Positions 46,769 to 48,683 of a DNA stretch of 48,683 nucleotides are shown here, in pieces. Every line of letters starts with the position of its first letter. Position 1 is the stretch's first letter. A model generated the notes under the pieces. It had not been told where the DNA came from and made no database searches. It saw only the letters and a program-made list of their open reading frames with translations. Location of the stretch: NCBI GenBank assembly GCA_017516345.1, contig JAFXDC010000007.1, forward strand, positions 1 through 48,683, read 5' to 3'. A program made the position numbers and the translations under genes. Source of the stretch: Clostridia bacterium. Its GTDB lineage: Bacteria > Bacillota > Clostridia > Christensenellales > QALW01.

Positions 46769-47638
46769 ATGTATCAGCTTTTTTGCGATTCTAATTGTGA
46801 AATACCGTATTGGTTTGCCAACGAAAACGGCTTGGGCGTTGTAAGAATGCCCTACGTTATTTGCGATCAGGAGTATTACTATGATCTTGGCGAGAATACC
46901 GATTTTATCGATTTCTTTAATAAAGAGCGTGAGGGCAATATGCCCACCACCGCCGCACTTAACTGCCAGAACTATGTAGAGATCTACGAGCCCACCCTTG
47001 CCGCGGGAAAGGATATTCTTATGATATCCTTCTCTGAAGCCCTTTCGGGTACTCACGCAATGTTAGAGCAGGCACGTCAGGAGCTTCTTGCCAAGTATCC
47101 CGAGCGCTCCTTTGATGTTGTAAACACCCTCAGCATCTCCATGGGTGCGGGCCTGCTTGTGTATTATGCCACCAAGATGTGGAAGGAAGGCGCATCTCAG
47201 CAGGAGATCATCAAGTACGTAGAGGATAACCGTATGCGGGTTCATCATTGGTTCTCGGTTGACGATCTGCACCACCTTAAAAGAGGCGGCAGACTTTCAA
47301 GCGCCGCGGCGTTTATGGGCACCATGCTTGAGCTTAAGCCGGTCATTACGGTCAACCGCGAGGGCAGACTGGTGGTCACCGAGAAGGCAAAGGGCAGAAA
47401 GCGTGCGCTTAAGACAATGCTTGAAAAAATAGAGCAGAACGTGGAGAAGCCGGAGGAGCAGCTCATGGTGGTGCTTCATGCCGATGCGCCCGAGGATGCT
47501 AAATATCTTGAGGATAAGATCCGCGAAAAATATAATCCCAAGGAGCTTTGGGTAAACTACGTAGGACCGGTCATCGGCACTCATTGCGGACCGGGCACCA
47601 TTGCGGTCCTGTTCATGGGTAAGGAAAGAGCTCAATGA
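46769..47638 (+). CDS. DegV-family fatty-acid-binding protein
   Basis: 289 residues of the DegV (FakB-like) family, which binds a fatty acid and presents it to a fatty-acid kinase. Visible family marks: the start FCDSNCEIP (usually DSxxDIP), MPTTAALN for the TSQPS/TTA loop, ISFSEALSGTHAM for the SGT loop, and the RGGRLS motif in HHLKRGGRLSSAAA. GGAGG precedes the ATG. Its stop overlaps the next start (ATGA). No fatty-acid kinase gene is next to it. Which lipid it binds is unknown. Confidence 0.92.
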   Translation: MYQLFCDSNCEIPYWFANENGLGVVRMPYVICDQEYYYDLGENTDFIDFFNKEREGNMPTTAALNCQNYVEIYEPTLAAGKDILMISFSEALSGTHAMLEQARQELLAKYPERSFDVVNTLSISMGAGLLVYYATKMWKEGASQQEIIKYVEDNRMRVHHWFSVDDLHHLKRGGRLSSAAAFMGTMLELKPVITVNREGRLVVTEKAKGRKRALKTMLEKIEQNVEKPEEQLMVVLHADAPEDAKYLEDKIREKYNPKELWVNYVGPVIGTHCGPGTIAVLFMGKERAQ

Positions 47639-48417
47639 GGTTAGGTATAAGCGTTTCTGCGGTATCCCTTAAGAGCGTTGACAGGGTGCTTGAAATGTTC
47701 CCCGATGTTACCCATATTCAGGTAAAAATACCTGCGCAGAGGGACGAGCGCTTGCATTTGGAGGATAATTTGGCGGCGATAAGGGAAAAATATCCTTATA
47801 TCGAGCTTTCTGTGCACGCCTTTAGCAATATAAACCTTGCAGAGCCCATAGAGGCTGTGCGTGAGGCTCACGTTGCCCTTGCGGAGGATGCGATGAGGCT
47901 TACCGCGGATATAGGGGGGAGCTTTACCGTATTTCATGCCGGAAGCCTTCAAGGAAGAAGCCCCGCCGCTTTGAGAACCAACGGGATAAACACCCTTTGC
48001 GATTCGGTGGAGCGGCTGCTTGATACAGTGCATGCCATCGGTGGAGAGATACATCTTGAAAATATCTATCCCGCGCCCTTTAGAAGCGAGCTTGTAAGAC
48101 TGCTTGACAGGGTCTCGGACTACCGACGCTTTGATTCACTTTTGCAGGATGATAAGCTTAAATATTGCTTTGATTTCGGTCACGCTATGATAGACGACCG
48201 TGGGCTTGATATACTTGATGAGTGTATGGACCGACTTGGTAGCATCCATGTGCACGAAAACGATAGGATAAACGATCTCCATCTTGCTCCGACGGGCTTG
48301 TTTGAGTGGGAGAGGTATTTTTGTAAGCTTTCCCGCTTTGACGGTGTGGTAATAGCCGAAACCAAGCTTGAGGACATCCCCAATGCCATAACCGAAATAT
48401 CACAATATATATATTAA
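47635..48417 (+). CDS. Sugar isomerase/endonuclease-type TIM-barrel protein
   Basis: 260 residues of the AP-endonuclease-2/xylose-isomerase-like TIM-barrel superfamily. Metal-ligand positions appear in ELSVHAF, FTVFHAGS, EIHLENIYP, CFDFGHAM and SIHVHEND, then the final Glu in VIAETKLED. It may be a sugar-phosphate isomerase or epimerase rather than a DNA repair enzyme, since short members of this group usually are. It is translationally coupled to DegV by an ATGA overlap. The substrate cannot be read from sequence. Confidence 0.87.
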   Translation: MRLGISVSAVSLKSVDRVLEMFPDVTHIQVKIPAQRDERLHLEDNLAAIREKYPYIELSVHAFSNINLAEPIEAVREAHVALAEDAMRLTADIGGSFTVFHAGSLQGRSPAALRTNGINTLCDSVERLLDTVHAIGGEIHLENIYPAPFRSELVRLLDRVSDYRRFDSLLQDDKLKYCFDFGHAMIDDRGLDILDECMDRLGSIHVHENDRINDLHLAPTGLFEWERYFCKLSRFDGVVIAETKLEDIPNAITEISQYIY

Positions 48418-48431
48418 AAAAGAGGTATAAA

Positions 48432-48629
48432 ATGGGCCATATTCTAATGATTTTATGTGTATTATTCTGTATCGGAGTTCTTGTCTTCGTGCTCAGCACC
48501 GATTCCAAAAACGTTATTGTGGATGAGGATGGCGTTATTACCGTAGAGAAAAACGATGAAGGCTTGTTGCATGCCGAGCCCGCCGATGACGGCGCCGGAC
48601 AGCCCGAGCAAGCAAATATTAAACAGTAA
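48432..48629 (+). CDS. Small single-pass membrane protein
   Basis: 65 residues. A transmembrane helix (about 3-21, ILMILCVLFCIGVLVFVL) is followed by a short acidic, Ala/Pro-rich soluble tail. AGAGG lies about 7 bases before the ATG, and the gene starts 14 bases after the TIM-barrel gene, so it is the third member of the operon. It ends at a clear terminator. No family recognised. Confidence 0.65.
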   Translation: MGHILMILCVLFCIGVLVFVLSTDSKNVIVDEDGVITVEKNDEGLLHAEPADDGAGQPEQANIKQ

Positions 48630-48640
48630 AGCATTAATTT

Positions 48641-48680
48641 AAATGCCGCATTCAGCACTATGCTTGAATGCGGCATTTTT
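48641..48680 (+). terminator. Rho-independent terminator of the DegV operon
   Basis: A 14-bp perfect stem (AAATGCCGCATTCA / TGAATGCGGCATTT) with a 10-nt loop runs into a T-run at the window edge. Confidence 0.9.
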
Positions 48681-48683
48681 TGG

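Overview
The window looks like chromosome from a spore-forming, Gram-positive member of the Clostridia, probably a gut lineage related to Oscillospirales or Christensenellales. The evidence is a full-length SpoIVA, an HPr kinase, AGGAGG-type ribosome binding sites, many sigma-A promoters with 17-bp spacers, several type II signal-peptide lipoproteins, heterodimeric ABC exporters, and a NifU-like/GGGtGRT gene pair. No rRNA, tRNA, CRISPR array, complete IS or phage module was seen. The lineage is inferred from gene content only.

Layout. 0-5.4 kb: two paralogous orphan solute-binding lipoproteins flank hprK and a ROK sugar kinase, a carbohydrate-sensing neighbourhood without permease genes. 5.4-8.8 kb: a ZIP metal importer diverges from an ArsR-type repressor, a free-standing HMA metallochaperone and a P1B-type Zn/Cd ATPase, with a recognisable operator. 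8.8-15 kb: a cysteine-rich protein, a DUF1015 protein, and two tandem GH99/WbsX-like lipoproteins separated by a hairpin array. 15-17.6 kb: aspartate kinase, DUF1294, a very small ORF and a hemolysin III-like protein. 17.6-19.5 kb: an AT-richer unit with one membrane-protein gene, bounded by inverted repeats and preceded by a foldable, riboswitch-like region. 19.5-25.6 kb: a membrane protein, a two-domain iron-sulfur flavoprotein, an AlkD-like protein, a membrane-anchored protein and a GLUG-repeat surface protein. 25.6-35.8 kb: spoIVA; an asymmetric ABC exporter pair followed by rqcP, ispDF, radA and yacL; then a stomatin-like protein. 35.8-38.7 kb: an SGNH-phosphoesterase fusion and a lipoprotein.

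38.7-44.8 kb is the accessory zone. It holds a second inverted-repeat-bounded unit carrying an ECF sigma factor with a large extra C-terminal region, then homoserine dehydrogenase, then an AT-rich island with an RxxxxH (HEPN/DUF4209-like) protein, a small FxLYD-like fragment and a tyrosine-recombinase remnant. 44.8-48.7 kb: the NifU-like/GGGtGRT operon and a DegV, TIM-barrel and small membrane protein operon.

The best candidate for something undescribed is the pair of roughly 1.9 and 2.2 kb units (17636-19490 and 38728-40901). Each carries one unusual gene, each is bounded by imperfect inverted repeats, and both contain the same ~75-bp two-hairpin module, in which a compensatory base-pair change keeps the second stem intact. 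Neither encodes a transposase, which suggests non-autonomous cargo elements or a conserved structured nucleic acid. Gene-free stretches over 300 bases are 38649-39170 (promoter, repeats, hairpins), 42123-42431 (hom promoter and leader, terminator) and 44472-44817 (recombinase remnant, hairpin).
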